The notes under the pieces were generated by a model that worked only from the letters and a program-made list of their open reading frames with translations, did no database searches and had not been told where the DNA came from. The position numbers were made by a program, and so were the translations under genes. Shown one piece after another: positions 1 through 8,206 of a stretch of DNA of 52,166 bases. Numbering within the stretch: the first letter of the stretch is position 1; each line of letters begins with the position of its first letter. Origin of the DNA: Lachnospiraceae bacterium. Its GTDB lineage: Bacteria; Bacillota; Clostridia; Lachnospirales; Lachnospiraceae. The stretch lies in assembly GCA_900770225.1 (NCBI GenBank), contig CAAGJU010000209.1, positions 1 through 52,166 of the forward strand, read 5' to 3'.

Positions 1-41
1 GAGCTTCCCTGCGGTCGCTCTCAGCAAGTGCTCATCGCTCT

Positions 42-68
42 GTTGCGGGTGGAGGCATCTGTATTCTG
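42..68. repeat. Right-end fragment of a dispersed intergenic repeat (family B)
   Basis: The stretch closely matches 18884-18912: both read GTTGCGGG(G)TGGA, then a CATCTGTAT core, then CTG. At 18757-18912 this sequence is the right end of a longer element, so the window probably begins inside another copy. The rest of 1-104 shows no gene. What the element does is unknown. Confidence 0.5.
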
Positions 69-104
69 GACTATTATGGTAAGGCAGCGGGAAATCCCGG
101 CGGC

Positions 105-133
105 TTGTCAAGCGCATCCGCATAGTCTATAAT
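105..133 (+). promoter_or_regulatory. Putative sigma-A promoter of ireB-ruvX
   Basis: TTGTCA at 105-110 and a perfect TATAAT at 128-133 are 17 bp apart. Transcription would start near 140, giving a leader of about 170 nt before ireB. Confidence 0.7.
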
Positions 134-170
134 TAAGGTTGCGCTAATTTGAGCTGCACACGAGAGCGTC

Positions 171-296
171 ATGGAGAAGGCGGCTCACAGATACATTGCA
201 ACACAGAAAGAACTTGTCGAAACCGGTATGCAGAAAACCACATGCTGCAGATCGTGCTGCACAGATGCACCGTGGTCGGTTCGTATTACAGTATAA
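171..296 (+). CDS. Possible 41-aa leader ORF upstream of ireB
   Basis: An ATG at 171 opens a 41-codon frame ending at TAA 294-296, inside the transcribed leader of ireB and 14 nt before its start codon. The C-terminal half contains a CCRSCC cysteine cluster. No convincing ribosome binding site precedes it (GAGAG at 162-166 is weak), and I recognise no family. It may be a chance ORF in a long leader, or a regulatory upstream ORF. Confidence 0.2.
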   Translation: MEKAAHRYIATQKELVETGMQKTTCCRSCCTDAPWSVRITV

Positions 297-310
297 GGAT
301 GGTGTGCCAT

Positions 311-607
311 ATGGAAGATTTAGGAAATACACAATTTTTTCAGGTAAATCCGGAGAATGAGGTTCCGGTCAAACATGTCCTTGATACCGTTTATCATGCG
401 ATGGAGGAGAAGGGCTATAACCCGGTCAATCAGATCGTCGGTTATATCATGTCCGGGGATCCGACCTATATCACCAACCATAACGGCGCGCGCAGCATGA
501 TCATGAAGGTGGAACGCGACGAGATCGTGGAGGAACTTCTCAAGGAGTACATCAAAAATGAATCCTGGAAGGACACCGACGAGGACAGTCATAAGGGAAC
601 ATTCTGA
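311..607 (+). CDS. ireB: IreB family regulatory phosphoprotein (YrzL, DUF965)
   Basis: This 98-aa protein has the IreB signature: an N-terminal MEDLGNTQFF, then NPVNQIVGYIMSGDPTYITNHN and a conserved ARSMIMK-RDEI segment, close to the usual length of about 90 aa. In enterococci IreB is phosphorylated near its N-terminus by the PASTA kinase IreK and limits cephalosporin resistance; Thr7 here is a candidate acceptor by position. I chose the ATG at 311, preceded by AAGGATGG at 295-302, because the family homology begins there; upstream in-frame codons are non-conserved. The stop overlaps the ruvX start by one base (TGATG), so the two are translationally coupled. The usual upstream neighbour alaS is not in the window. 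Confidence 0.93.
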   Translation: MEDLGNTQFFQVNPENEVPVKHVLDTVYHAMEEKGYNPVNQIVGYIMSGDPTYITNHNGARSMIMKVERDEIVEELLKEYIKNESWKDTDEDSHKGTF

Positions 608-1047
608 TGAGAATCCTCGGACTTGATTATGGTTCAAAGACGATCGGCGTAGCGGTGAGCGATCCGCTCCAGATCACGGCCCAGGCACTGGAGACGATCT
701 GGCGGCCCAGAGAGACCAAGCTCCGGCAGACGCTGGCGCGGATAGATGAACTGTGTCATCAGTATGAGGTTGAGCATATTGTGATCGGTTATCCGCTGCA
801 CATGGATGGCGGTATGAGTGACAGTGCGGAAAAAGCTCTGGCGTTCCGGGATATGGTTGTGAAGCGCACGGGCATTGAAGCCACGATGTGGGATGAAAGG
901 CTGACAACCGCGGCTGCGGATGACATTCTGGATGAAGCAGGGCTGAGAGACAGGCATGAGCGCAAGGCGGTGATCGATCAGATCGCGGCCGGCTTTATTC
1001 TGCAGGAATATCTGGACAGATACGGGAAAAATGCATCGCGGGAGTAA
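607..1047 (+). CDS. ruvX: Holliday junction resolvase RuvX (YqgF family)
   Basis: This 146-aa cytosolic nuclease has the RNase H-like fold. The N-terminus GLDYGSKTIGVAVSDP carries the first catalytic Asp, IVIGYPLHMDG is the glycine-rich middle motif, and WDERLTT plus a C-terminal DQIAAGFILQEYL match the rest of the family. YqgF proteins are implicated in processing of the 16S rRNA 5' end and in recombination intermediates. It starts within the ireB stop codon and is followed by yrzB, the normal Firmicutes order. Its last codons (TCG CGG GAG TAA) are duplicated just downstream in a 22-bp tandem repeat, so a second copy of its tail lies between the genes. Confidence 0.95.
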   Translation: MRILGLDYGSKTIGVAVSDPLQITAQALETIWRPRETKLRQTLARIDELCHQYEVEHIVIGYPLHMDGGMSDSAEKALAFRDMVVKRTGIEATMWDERLTTAAADDILDEAGLRDRHERKAVIDQIAAGFILQEYLDRYGKNASRE

Positions 1048-1078
1048 TCAGGGATTATCGCGGGAGTAATAAGGGATT
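1035..1078 (+). repeat. 22-bp tandem duplication covering the ruvX 3' end
   Basis: Copies at 1035-1056 and 1057-1078 differ at one base. Copy 1 contains the last sense codons and stop of ruvX; copy 2 supplies GGGAG at 1062-1066 and the first two bases of the next gene's TTG start. A local duplication therefore seems to have built this intergenic spacer. Confidence 0.85.
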
Positions 1079-1340
1079 GAAGAAAGAAAAAATCACTTTT
1101 GAGGGTGAAAACGGCGAAAAGCAGGAGTTTTATGTAGAGGAGGAAACGAGGATAGCCGGAACGGACTATCTTCTTGTCACAGATTCGGCGGAGGATGATG
1201 CCGAAGCCCTGATCCTGAAGGACGTCTCCGCGGAGACGGATCAGGAGGGAAAGTATGTCATCGTGGATGATGACGTGGAATTGGAAGCTGTCGCACGCAT
1301 TTTTCAGGAGATGCTCGGCGACGAAGTTGATCTGCAGTGA
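1077..1340 (+). CDS. yrzB: DUF1292 family protein (YrzB-like)
   Basis: This small acidic protein of 87 aa has the DUF1292 pattern: ITFEGENGEKQEFYVEEE, then YLLVTD, ALILKDVS and a C-terminal VELEAVARIFQEML helix. It is the YrzB family of the Bacillus yrzL-yrrK-yrzB cluster; its function is unknown. No ATG is available, so translation probably starts at TTG 1077, with GGGAG at 1062-1066 about 10 nt upstream. Both the start and its ribosome binding site lie in the second copy of a tandem duplication, so expression may differ from that in relatives. It sits 29 bp after ruvX and is likely in the same operon. Confidence 0.85.
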   Translation: MKKEKITFEGENGEKQEFYVEEETRIAGTDYLLVTDSAEDDAEALILKDVSAETDQEGKYVIVDDDVELEAVARIFQEMLGDEVDLQ

Positions 1341-1471
1341 GCGCCGGCTGCGCCTGATGTCTGCGTGACGAACAGACGGATGAGCGCTTTCCTGTGCCAC
1401 AGGATCGGATGTGTTGTTTTCGGCTGCAGAGCGAAAGGCAGCCGACGGAAAACAGAATATGGAGGTTATTT

Positions 1472-3151
1472 TTGAGCAGTAAGAGGAATGCGCCTGCCCC
1501 GAAGGGCAGGCTGAAGATCATCCCTCTGGGCGGTCTCGAGGAAATCGGCATGAATATCACGGCCTTCGAGTACGAAGACAGCATCGTGGTTGTCGATTGC
1601 GGCCTGGCCTTCCCGGATGATGATATGCTGGGGATCGATCTGGTTATACCGGACATTACTTATTTAAAACAGAATATTGACAAAGTGAAGGGATTTGTGA
1701 TCACCCACGGCCATGAGGATCACATTGGCGCGCTGCCCTATGTGCTGCGCGAGATCAATGTCCCGATCTATGCGACGAAGCTCACCATGGCGCTGATCGA
1801 GCACAAGCTGGAGGAGCACGACATGCTCCAGGGCGTCAAGCGCAAGGTGATCAAGTTCGGACAGTCTATCAATCTCGGAAATTTCCGTATTGAATTTATC
1901 AAGACAAATCACAGTATTCAGGATGCGGCGGCGCTCGCAATCTACTCGCCCGTCGGGACGATCGTCCACACGGGTGATTTCAAGGTGGATTATACGCCGG
2001 TATTCGGCGATGCCATCGACCTGCAGCGCTTTGCCGAGATCGGCAAAAAAGGCGTGCTCGCCCTGATGTGCGACAGTACGAACGCTGAGCGGCCGGGCTT
2101 CACGATGTCGGAGAAGACCGTCGGAAGAACGCTTGACGTTATTTTTTCCGAGCACAGGAAACAGCGGCTGATTATCGCCACGTTCGCTTCGAATGTGGAC
2201 CGTGTGCAGCAGATCATCAATGCGGCTTACAAGTACGGCCGGAAGGTCGTGATCGAGGGCCGCAGCATGGTGAACATCATTTCCATCGCGTCGGATCTCG
2301 GTTATCTGAATATTCCAGAGAACACGCTGGTGGATATCAACCAGATGCGGAATTATCCGGATGAAAAAATGGTTCTCGTGACGACCGGAAGCCAGGGAGA
2401 GTCGATGGCTGCGCTGTCCCGTATGGCAGCGGATATTCACAAGAAGGTCACGATCAAACCGGGCGATCTGATCGTGTTTTCATCGCACGCGATTCCGGGC
2501 AATGAGAAGGCCGTTTCGAATGTCATCAATGAGCTCTATGAAAAGGGCGCAGAAGTGATCTTCCAGGATGTCCACGTGTCGGGCCATGCCTGCCAGGAGG
2601 ACATCAAGCTGATCTATTCGCTGGTGAAGCCGAAGTATGCGATTCCGGTGCACGGTGAATACCGTCATCTGGTCGCGCAGAAAAATATTGCCCTGGAGCT
2701 CGGCATTCCGAAGCAGAATATTTTTATCATGAAGACCGGTCAGGTGCTGGAACTCAACCAGAACAGCGCAAAGATCACCGGAACCGTGGAGACCGGAGAG
2801 GTTATGGTCGATGGTCTCGGCGTGGGCGATGTGGGAAACATCGTGCTCCGCGACAGGCAGCATCTGTCGGAGGACGGTATCATGATCGTCGTTATGACGC
2901 TGGACAGAGGAAGCGGTACGCTGATCGCCGGTCCGGAAATCGTCTCCCGTGGCTTCGTCTATGTGCGTGAGTCGGAGGATCTGATCGATGAGGCACGTAA
3001 CGTCGTGGACGATGCGGTCAACGAATGTCTGGACGCACATATCACGGACTGGGGCAAGTTAAAATCTACGATTAAGGATGCACTGGGAAGCTTCGTATGG
3101 AAGCGTACGCAGAGGCGCCCGATGATCCTTCCGATTATAATGGAGGCATAA
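1472..3151 (+). CDS. rnj: Ribonuclease J
   Basis: This 559-aa metallo-beta-lactamase/beta-CASP ribonuclease handles mRNA decay and rRNA maturation, with endonucleolytic and 5'-3' exonucleolytic activity. LKIIPLGGLEEIGMN opens the lactamase domain, THGHEDHIGALP is the zinc-binding HxHxDH motif, and HTGDFKVDYTPV and CDSTNAERPG follow. The beta-CASP part includes FASNVDRVQQI and GRSMV, and VHVSGHACQEDI with VHGEYRHL supplies the C-terminal metal motifs. The frame opens at 1394, but I place the start at TTG 1472: a perfect GGAGG lies at 1461-1465, 6 nt upstream, and the family homology begins there. The length matches RNase J1/J2. Only one J-type enzyme is in the window. Confidence 0.95.
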   Translation: MSSKRNAPAPKGRLKIIPLGGLEEIGMNITAFEYEDSIVVVDCGLAFPDDDMLGIDLVIPDITYLKQNIDKVKGFVITHGHEDHIGALPYVLREINVPIYATKLTMALIEHKLEEHDMLQGVKRKVIKFGQSINLGNFRIEFIKTNHSIQDAAALAIYSPVGTIVHTGDFKVDYTPVFGDAIDLQRFAEIGKKGVLALMCDSTNAERPGFTMSEKTVGRTLDVIFSEHRKQRLIIATFASNVDRVQQIINAAYKYGRKVVIEGRSMVNIISIASDLGYLNIPENTLVDINQMRNYPDEKMVLVTTGSQGESMAALSRMAADIHKKVTIKPGDLIVFSSHAIPGNEKAVSNVINELYEKGAEVIFQDVHVSGHACQEDIKLIYSLVKPKYAIPVHGEYRHLVAQKNIALELGIPKQNIFIMKTGQVLELNQNSAKITGTVETGEVMVDGLGVGDVGNIVLRDRQHLSEDGIMIVVMTLDRGSGTLIAGPEIVSRGFVYVRESEDLIDEARNVVDDAVNECLDAHITDWGKLKSTIKDALGSFVWKRTQRRPMILPIIMEA

Positions 3152-3153
3152 TC

Positions 3154-3513
3154 ATGACAGGCAGCTACGCGGCAGGCAGTGATATTGATGAAAAGCTCAA
3201 TGCTCTGATCCGTTCCATGCGGAATTCGGAGGATTACCGCCGTTACCAGCGGCTGGAGGCTGAGCTCTCAACCCATCCTGACCTGAAGCGGTCTGTCGAC
3301 AACTATCGCCGCAGGGTTTTTGAAATGCAGAATTCCAGCCGTGATATTTTTGACGAGACAGACTATGCCATTCATGATTTTGATCAGCTGGCAAAGGATC
3401 CGCTGGCGGCGGACTATCTGGATGCGGAGAACACCGTCTGCGGTATGATCCGCAAAGTCGTTGATGCGATCTCAGAGGAAGTCATCGTCAGACTGCCGGA
3501 TGACGCCAACTGA
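3154..3513 (+). CDS. ylbF: YlbF/YmcA family protein (DUF964)
   Basis: This 119-aa mostly helical protein has the YlbF pattern: DIDEKLNALIRSMRNSEDY, RLEAELSTHPDLKRSVDNYRR, FD-LAKDPLAADYLDAE and a C-terminal amphipathic helix. In Bacillus the YlbF-YmcA-YaaT complex modulates RNase Y-dependent mRNA processing, competence and sporulation. The ATG at 3154 is preceded by GGAGG at 3142-3146 and starts 2 nt after the rnj stop, so the two are co-translated. An in-frame ATG at 3097 lies inside rnj and is rejected. The link with RNase J suggests an RNA-processing role, but that is inference. Confidence 0.85.
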   Translation: MTGSYAAGSDIDEKLNALIRSMRNSEDYRRYQRLEAELSTHPDLKRSVDNYRRRVFEMQNSSRDIFDETDYAIHDFDQLAKDPLAADYLDAENTVCGMIRKVVDAISEEVIVRLPDDAN

Positions 3514-3544
3514 CAGATGCAGAATGTAACAGGAGGTTCGGTTT

Positions 3545-3985
3545 ATGGCCGACAGGAATAAGGAACAGGACAGTCTTGGCTACCGGGTGGCTATCGGCGG
3601 CATCCGTGCGGTGCTGTCTGTGCTGATCGCCATCGCGCTTGTCGTACTGCTGGTTTTTCTCGCCCGCAGGGCTTACAGCCTGGGGTACGAGGTGTTTGAT
3701 GAGCAGCCGGTGGACAGCGGAGACGGACGTGCCGTGACAGTGACAATTACAGATGATATGTCTGTCCGCCAGATCGGCATGCTCCTGAGATCTGAGGGAC
3801 TGCTGACGGAGAGCATTGAGGCGTTCCAGATTCAGGAGTTCATTTCGGAATATCACGGAGACATACTGCCGGGCACCTATACCCTGCGCACGTCCATGAC
3901 GGCGGATGATATGTTTCCGATTCTCGCGCAGGCGGAACCGGATGCATCGGAATCTTCAGGGAATACGGTGTCATCGACTTCCTGA
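3545..3985 (+). CDS. Short MltG-like membrane protein lacking the catalytic domain
   Basis: The 146-aa protein has a basic cytosolic N-terminus, one membrane segment at about residues 18-42, and an extracytoplasmic LysM-like subdomain. In that subdomain VTVTITDDMSVRQIGMLLRSEGL and ILPGTYTLRTSMTADDMF match the N-terminal region of endolytic transglycosylase MltG (YceG). Full MltG is over 300 aa and has a catalytic Glu domain, absent here. Its place between yrzB/rnj/ylbF and trmR is where mltG (yrrL) sits in Bacillus, so this is the positional counterpart. It may be a non-catalytic glycan-binding remnant or regulator. Start ATG 3545 follows AGGAGG at 3531-3536. Confidence 0.75.
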   Translation: MADRNKEQDSLGYRVAIGGIRAVLSVLIAIALVVLLVFLARRAYSLGYEVFDEQPVDSGDGRAVTVTITDDMSVRQIGMLLRSEGLLTESIEAFQIQEFISEYHGDILPGTYTLRTSMTADDMFPILAQAEPDASESSGNTVSSTS

Positions 3986-3986
3986 C

Positions 3987-4087
3987 GTGAGAACTGCGAA
4001 ACAGAGAATTTCATACAGGATTGTGTGAGCTGTGAAACAGAGAACTTCATACAGGATTGTGTGAACTGAGAAGTAGGCTTGATACAG
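3987..4087 (+). repeat. Imperfect tandem repeat, about 36-bp unit, 2.5 copies
   Basis: Units begin at 3987, 4025 and 4061 with GTGA. The first two share GAAACAGAGAA(T/C)TTCATACAGGATTGT, and the third keeps only its ends. It fills the gap between the MltG-like gene and trmR. No gene or terminator is seen in it. Confidence 0.8.
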
Positions 4088-4133
4088 GATGTGGTATCAC
4101 CTGTGACAGGTGAGTTATGGAGAGGACTGGCAA

Positions 4134-4775
4134 ATGATCGTTGATGAGCGCATGCTCACATTTATCAATTCCCTTGACCGGGGCCTCACGCCTTTTCTGG
4201 AGGATCTCCGTGAAAAAGCGGAGAAGGATGAAGTCCCGATCATCCGACGCAACATGCAGAGTTTTCTGCGGACCTGGCTGACGATCACGAAACCGACGGC
4301 GATTCTGGAGATTGGAACTGCCGTCGGTTTTTCTGCGATTCTGATGGCCTCGTACGGAGACCCGACTGCGAAGATCACGACGATCGAGGATTTCGACAGA
4401 CGGATCCCGGTGGCGCGAGAGAATTTCCGGAAATCGGGCTATGAGGACCGCATTACCCTGCTCGAGGGCGATGCTGCGGAGATCCTTCCGAAGCTCGAGG
4501 GGCCGTATGACTTTATTTTTCTGGATGCGGCAAAGGGACAGTACATTCGATTTCTGCCGGAGATCCGGCGGATGATGCGGCCGGGCAGTGTGCTGATCGC
4601 TGACAATGTCCTGCAGGGCGGCGATATCATTGAGTCACATTACATCGTCGAACGGCGGAACCGCACGATCTACCGGCGGATGCGCGAGTTTCTCCGCGCG
4701 ATTAAAGACGATGAGGGACTGGAAAGCTGTGTGCTGCCCGTCGGGGACGGCATCAGTATTTCAGTCGCCAGGTGA
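4134..4775 (+). CDS. trmR: O-methyltransferase, probable tRNA 5-hydroxyuridine methyltransferase TrmR
   Basis: This 213-aa SAM-dependent class I methyltransferase belongs to the Methyltransf_3 family. ILEIGTAVGFSAILMA is motif I, ITTIEDF binds the SAM ribose, YDFIFLDAAKGQY is the metal/substrate motif, and IADNVLQGG follows. Bacillus YrrM, its positional equivalent, is TrmR, which methylates 5-hydroxyuridine at tRNA position 34. The gene is next to the U32-family gene trhP, whose product makes that hydroxyuridine, so the same job is likely here. I place the start at ATG 4134, 8 nt after GGAGAGG at 4119-4125. A GTG at 4110 would add eight residues and lacks a clear site. Confidence 0.85.
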   Translation: MIVDERMLTFINSLDRGLTPFLEDLREKAEKDEVPIIRRNMQSFLRTWLTITKPTAILEIGTAVGFSAILMASYGDPTAKITTIEDFDRRIPVARENFRKSGYEDRITLLEGDAAEILPKLEGPYDFIFLDAAKGQYIRFLPEIRRMMRPGSVLIADNVLQGGDIIESHYIVERRNRTIYRRMREFLRAIKDDEGLESCVLPVGDGISISVAR

Positions 4776-4960
4776 ACACCGGAAATGTCCGGGCTGAATA
4801 CAGGATGTGGCGCTGTTTATAGCATGGGGTTTACAGGAAACGCGCGGATTTTATGATTGCTGACAACCGTAAGACGGAACAGAGCTGCAACAGGTGCATA
4901 TGACCTGTGCCGGACAGGCCGGAGCGGTTCAACAGGTCTGACGGAAGAACGGAGAGAACA

Positions 4961-6208
4961 ATGCTGAAAAATGGAAAACCGGAGCTTCTGATCCCGGCGA
5001 GCTGCCTGGAAGTTCTGAAGGTGGCAGTGGCCTTTGGCGCCGATGCCGTGTATATCGGCGGAGATATGTACGGGCTCCGTGCCAGAGCGAAGAATTTCAG
5101 CCATGACGACATGCGTGAGGGCATAGCTTATGCTCACGCGCACGGCGTGAAGGTCCATGTGACCGTCAATATCATGGCGCACAATCAGGATCTGGAGGGC
5201 GTGCGCTCTTATCTGGAGGAACTGCGGGATCTCGGCCCTGATGCGCTGATCATCGCGGACCCGGGTATTTTTACCATGGCAGGGGAGATCTGTCCGGAGA
5301 TCGAGCGGCACGTGAGCACCCAGATGAGCACGACCAATTACCTGTCGGCGCGTTTCTGGTATGCGCAGGGCGCGAAGCGGATTGTCACGGCACGTGAGCT
5401 CTCGCTGGACGAGATCCGCGTGATGCGGAAAAATATGCCGGCGGACATGGCCCTTGAGTCATTCGTTCACGGCGCCATGTGCATCTCGTATTCGGGGCGC
5501 TGCCTGCTGTCCAATTATTTCACGGGGCGTGACGCCAATCAGGGCGCATGCACGCATCCCTGTCGGTGGAAGTACGTGGTCATGGAGGAATCGCGGCCGG
5601 GACAGTACCTTCCGGTGGAGGAAAATGAACGGGGAACCTATATTTTTAATTCGAAGGATCTCTGCATGATCGAGCACGTACCGGACCTGATCGATGCCGG
5701 CATTGACAGCTGGAAGATCGAGGGACGCATGAAGACGGCGCTCTACGTGGCGACGGCAGCGCGGACGTACCGGAAAGCAATCGATGATTACACGGAGGAC
5801 CCGGCGCTGTATGAAAAAAATCTGCCGTGGTACCGTGAGCAGATCGCGGACTGCACCATCCGGAACTTCACGACGGGCTTCTATTATGGAAAGCCTTCGG
5901 AGGAAGACCAGATCTATGACAGCAATACGTATACGACCAATTATGTATATCTGGGCTGTGTGGACCATATCGATGAGAACGGCTGCGCTGTGATCAGTCA
6001 GAAGAACAAGTTTTACGTGGGCGACCGGATCGAGGTCATGAAGCCGGACGGCTCGAATCCGGAGGTGACGGTGCGAGGCATCACGGATGCCGACGGCACG
6101 CCGATGGAGTCGGCGCCGCATCCTCAGCAGGAGCTTCACGTTGATCTCGGCATGCAGCCGGCGCCGTTTGATATTCTGCGTATCCGAAAGAGCGGGCAGG
6201 ATGCATGA
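4961..6208 (+). CDS. trhP: Peptidase U32 family protein, probable tRNA U34 hydroxylase TrhP
   Basis: This 415-aa protein has the U32 signature: ESFVHGAMCISYSGRCLLS followed by DANQGACTHPCRW, with conserved cysteines, and later IDSWKIEGRMKT. The N-terminal half is a barrel starting PELLIPASCLEVLKVAVAFGADAVYIGG. Although named collagenase-like, members such as Bacillus YrrO and E. coli YegQ (TrhP) are needed for prephenate-dependent 5-hydroxylation of tRNA uridine 34. The methyltransferase that completes the modification lies just upstream. Bacillus has two U32 genes here (yrrN, yrrO); this window has only the longer type. Start ATG 4961 follows GGAGAG at 4951-4956. A strong terminator follows at 6221. 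Confidence 0.87.
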   Translation: MLKNGKPELLIPASCLEVLKVAVAFGADAVYIGGDMYGLRARAKNFSHDDMREGIAYAHAHGVKVHVTVNIMAHNQDLEGVRSYLEELRDLGPDALIIADPGIFTMAGEICPEIERHVSTQMSTTNYLSARFWYAQGAKRIVTARELSLDEIRVMRKNMPADMALESFVHGAMCISYSGRCLLSNYFTGRDANQGACTHPCRWKYVVMEESRPGQYLPVEENERGTYIFNSKDLCMIEHVPDLIDAGIDSWKIEGRMKTALYVATAARTYRKAIDDYTEDPALYEKNLPWYREQIADCTIRNFTTGFYYGKPSEEDQIYDSNTYTTNYVYLGCVDHIDENGCAVISQKNKFYVGDRIEVMKPDGSNPEVTVRGITDADGTPMESAPHPQQELHVDLGMQPAPFDILRIRKSGQDA

Positions 6209-6220
6209 AGCGTCATTTTG

Positions 6221-6267
6221 TGCAGGTATCATATCTGTAATTTACAGATATGATACCTGCATTTTTT
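6221..6267 (+). terminator. Rho-independent terminator after trhP
   Basis: A 20-bp perfect inverted repeat has arms at 6221-6240 and 6242-6261, followed by a T-rich run. It ends the ireB-trhP transcription block. The following 190 bp, up to comM, are AT-rich without a gene. Confidence 0.92.
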
Positions 6268-6461
6268 ACTTGCCATTATCAGAAATTAAGTATACTATAA
6301 GAATATATTTATACCGCTTCTGGAATTTTCCATATTTTCAATTCTTTTAGTTTCTACATTCTCTGTAATCTCTATTCATCCAATTTCTTTCCTTATTTTG
6401 CTTCAACAGTCATCCATTCACGGTACTTTTTTGTGGGTTTTTAGCCCGGAAGGGAGAAATG

Positions 6462-8159
6462 ATGTTCTGCAGTGTGCAGTCTGCGGCAATTTCAGGCGTA
6501 GAGGTGATACCGGTATCGGTCGAGGTCGACGTGAGCAGCGGTATGCCTTATTTTTCCATGGTGGGTTTTGTCTCCTCGCAGGTAAAGGAGGCCCAGGAGC
6601 GTGTGCGTACCGCGATCCGGAACCTGGGCATGTCCATACCTCCCAAGCGGATCACGGTGAATCTGGCGCCGGGCAGTGTGAGAAAAGAGGGAACCAGATT
6701 TGACCTGCCGATCGCGGTGGCGATCCTGGAAGCACTCGGCAGCATTCGCCCCGAGACATTTGGAAAAATGATGATCATCGGTGAACTTCATCTGGATGGC
6801 AGTGTGCAGGGCATCGCAGGCGTGCTGCCGAGTGTCATCCGTGCGAGAGATCTGGGATGTCATACGTGTATTATTCCCGCAGACAATCTGGCTGAAGGAC
6901 GGGCCGTGGATGGTATGCGAATTATCGGCATCCGTCATCTGAAGGATCTGATCGCGCTCGATCAGGGAAGATCGGTCCTTGATGAAATGCCCGTCGGAGG
7001 AAAGGGGTTCGGCGGTGCCGGCAATACGACGGCCAGGGGATATGCAGATTTCAGTACCGGTGGTACGACGGACAGGGAATTTGCAGAATGCAGTAACAGT
7101 GAAACGACGGTGGAAAAAAATGCTGAATACAGACCCGGCGATTTGGAAGTGGCAGCGCTTATCAGGAAGAGATCTGTCGGGAAGGATTTCAGCGACATAC
7201 ACGGGCAGAGTGCTGTCAAGAGAGCTGCCGTGATCGCCGCAGCAGGTTTTCACAACCTTCTGCTGAGCGGGCCTCCGGGATCGGGGAAGTCTATGGCGGC
7301 GGAGCGGATTCCTACGATCATGCCCCGTTTGTCGCCGTCAGAGAGCCTGGAGATCTCCCAGATCTACAGTATCGTGGGACTGCTCCCGCCGGGCGTGGCA
7401 CTGATGACAGAACGTCCTTTCCGCGCGCCGCATCATACCATCACGGGAGCTTCGCTGTGCGGCGGAGGTATCAATCCGAAACCCGGGGAGATCACGCTGG
7501 CGCATCGCGGTGTCCTTTTTCTCGACGAACTTCCCGAGATGACGCCGGCGACGGCGGAGATGCTCCGGCAGCCGCTGGAAACGCATCGGATTACGATTGC
7601 GAGAAGCGGCGGTACCTGTACATTTCCGGCATCCTTTCTGCTGGTGGCAGCCATGAATCCATGTCCGTGCGGCTGTTTTCCCGATATGAACAGGTGCACC
7701 TGCACACCGAAGATGATCATGAGCTATCAGGCACGCGTGAGTCAGGCACTGCTGGACCGGATTGATCTCCGCTGTGATGTGCCGGCTGCATCCTATGAGG
7801 ATCTGGCGGACACCAGCCCTGATCCCGTAAGCTCTGCCGTCATGCGACAGGAAGTGATGCGCGTACTGGATATTCAGAAAGACAGGTACCGGGACCGGTA
7901 CATCCTTTTCAACAGTGAACTCGGTGCTTCGGATATTCGCCGGTTCTGTCCCCTTACGGGCGAGGCGGAGAGAATGATGGAAAGCGCCTTTCGCAGCCTT
8001 GGACTCTCTGCCAGAGGCTATCATCACGCGATGCGGGTGTCGAGAACCATCGCTGATCTGGAAGGTTCGGACACCATCAGTGAAGCCTGTATCAGCGAGG
8101 CACTCTGTTTCCGAAGCCGTGAAAATGATGAAGTGCAGCGGATGTTTGCCGGGCATTGA
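6462..8159 (+). CDS. comM: YifB/ComM family Mg-chelatase-like AAA+ ATPase
   Basis: This 565-aa protein has an N-terminal ChlI-like domain (about residues 20-140). A variable insert of about residues 180-230 contains two imperfect repeats of a TTxR/EFAECSN kind. The AAA+ core has Walker A LLSGPPGSGKS and Walker B GVLFLDELPE, with AMNPCPCG and a C-terminal Mg_chelatase_C domain. ComM is a hexameric helicase that promotes branch migration of incoming DNA during natural transformation. Two ATGs lie at 6459 and 6462. I prefer 6462 because AGGGAG at 6451-6456 is then 5 nt away and MFCSVQSAA matches the family start. Downstream dprA is another transformation gene. Confidence 0.92.
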   Translation: MFCSVQSAAISGVEVIPVSVEVDVSSGMPYFSMVGFVSSQVKEAQERVRTAIRNLGMSIPPKRITVNLAPGSVRKEGTRFDLPIAVAILEALGSIRPETFGKMMIIGELHLDGSVQGIAGVLPSVIRARDLGCHTCIIPADNLAEGRAVDGMRIIGIRHLKDLIALDQGRSVLDEMPVGGKGFGGAGNTTARGYADFSTGGTTDREFAECSNSETTVEKNAEYRPGDLEVAALIRKRSVGKDFSDIHGQSAVKRAAVIAAAGFHNLLLSGPPGSGKSMAAERIPTIMPRLSPSESLEISQIYSIVGLLPPGVALMTERPFRAPHHTITGASLCGGGINPKPGEITLAHRGVLFLDELPEMTPATAEMLRQPLETHRITIARSGGTCTFPASFLLVAAMNPCPCGCFPDMNRCTCTPKMIMSYQARVSQALLDRIDLRCDVPAASYEDLADTSPDPVSSAVMRQEVMRVLDIQKDRYRDRYILFNSELGASDIRRFCPLTGEAERMMESAFRSLGLSARGYHHAMRVSRTIADLEGSDTISEACISEALCFRSRENDEVQRMFAGH

Positions 8160-8206
8160 TGCTGCATTACACTGTCGGTAAGACGAATCATGGAGTAAAC
8201 CCACAT

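Noticed and set aside
1664..2440. 258-aa minus-strand frame opposite RNase J
   Set aside because: His/Arg-rich antisense of a clearly coding sequence.
6268..6458. Confident promoter for comM
   Set aside because: TTGCCA (6270) and TATACT (6291) are only 15 bp apart; AT-rich sequence gives several equally weak choices.
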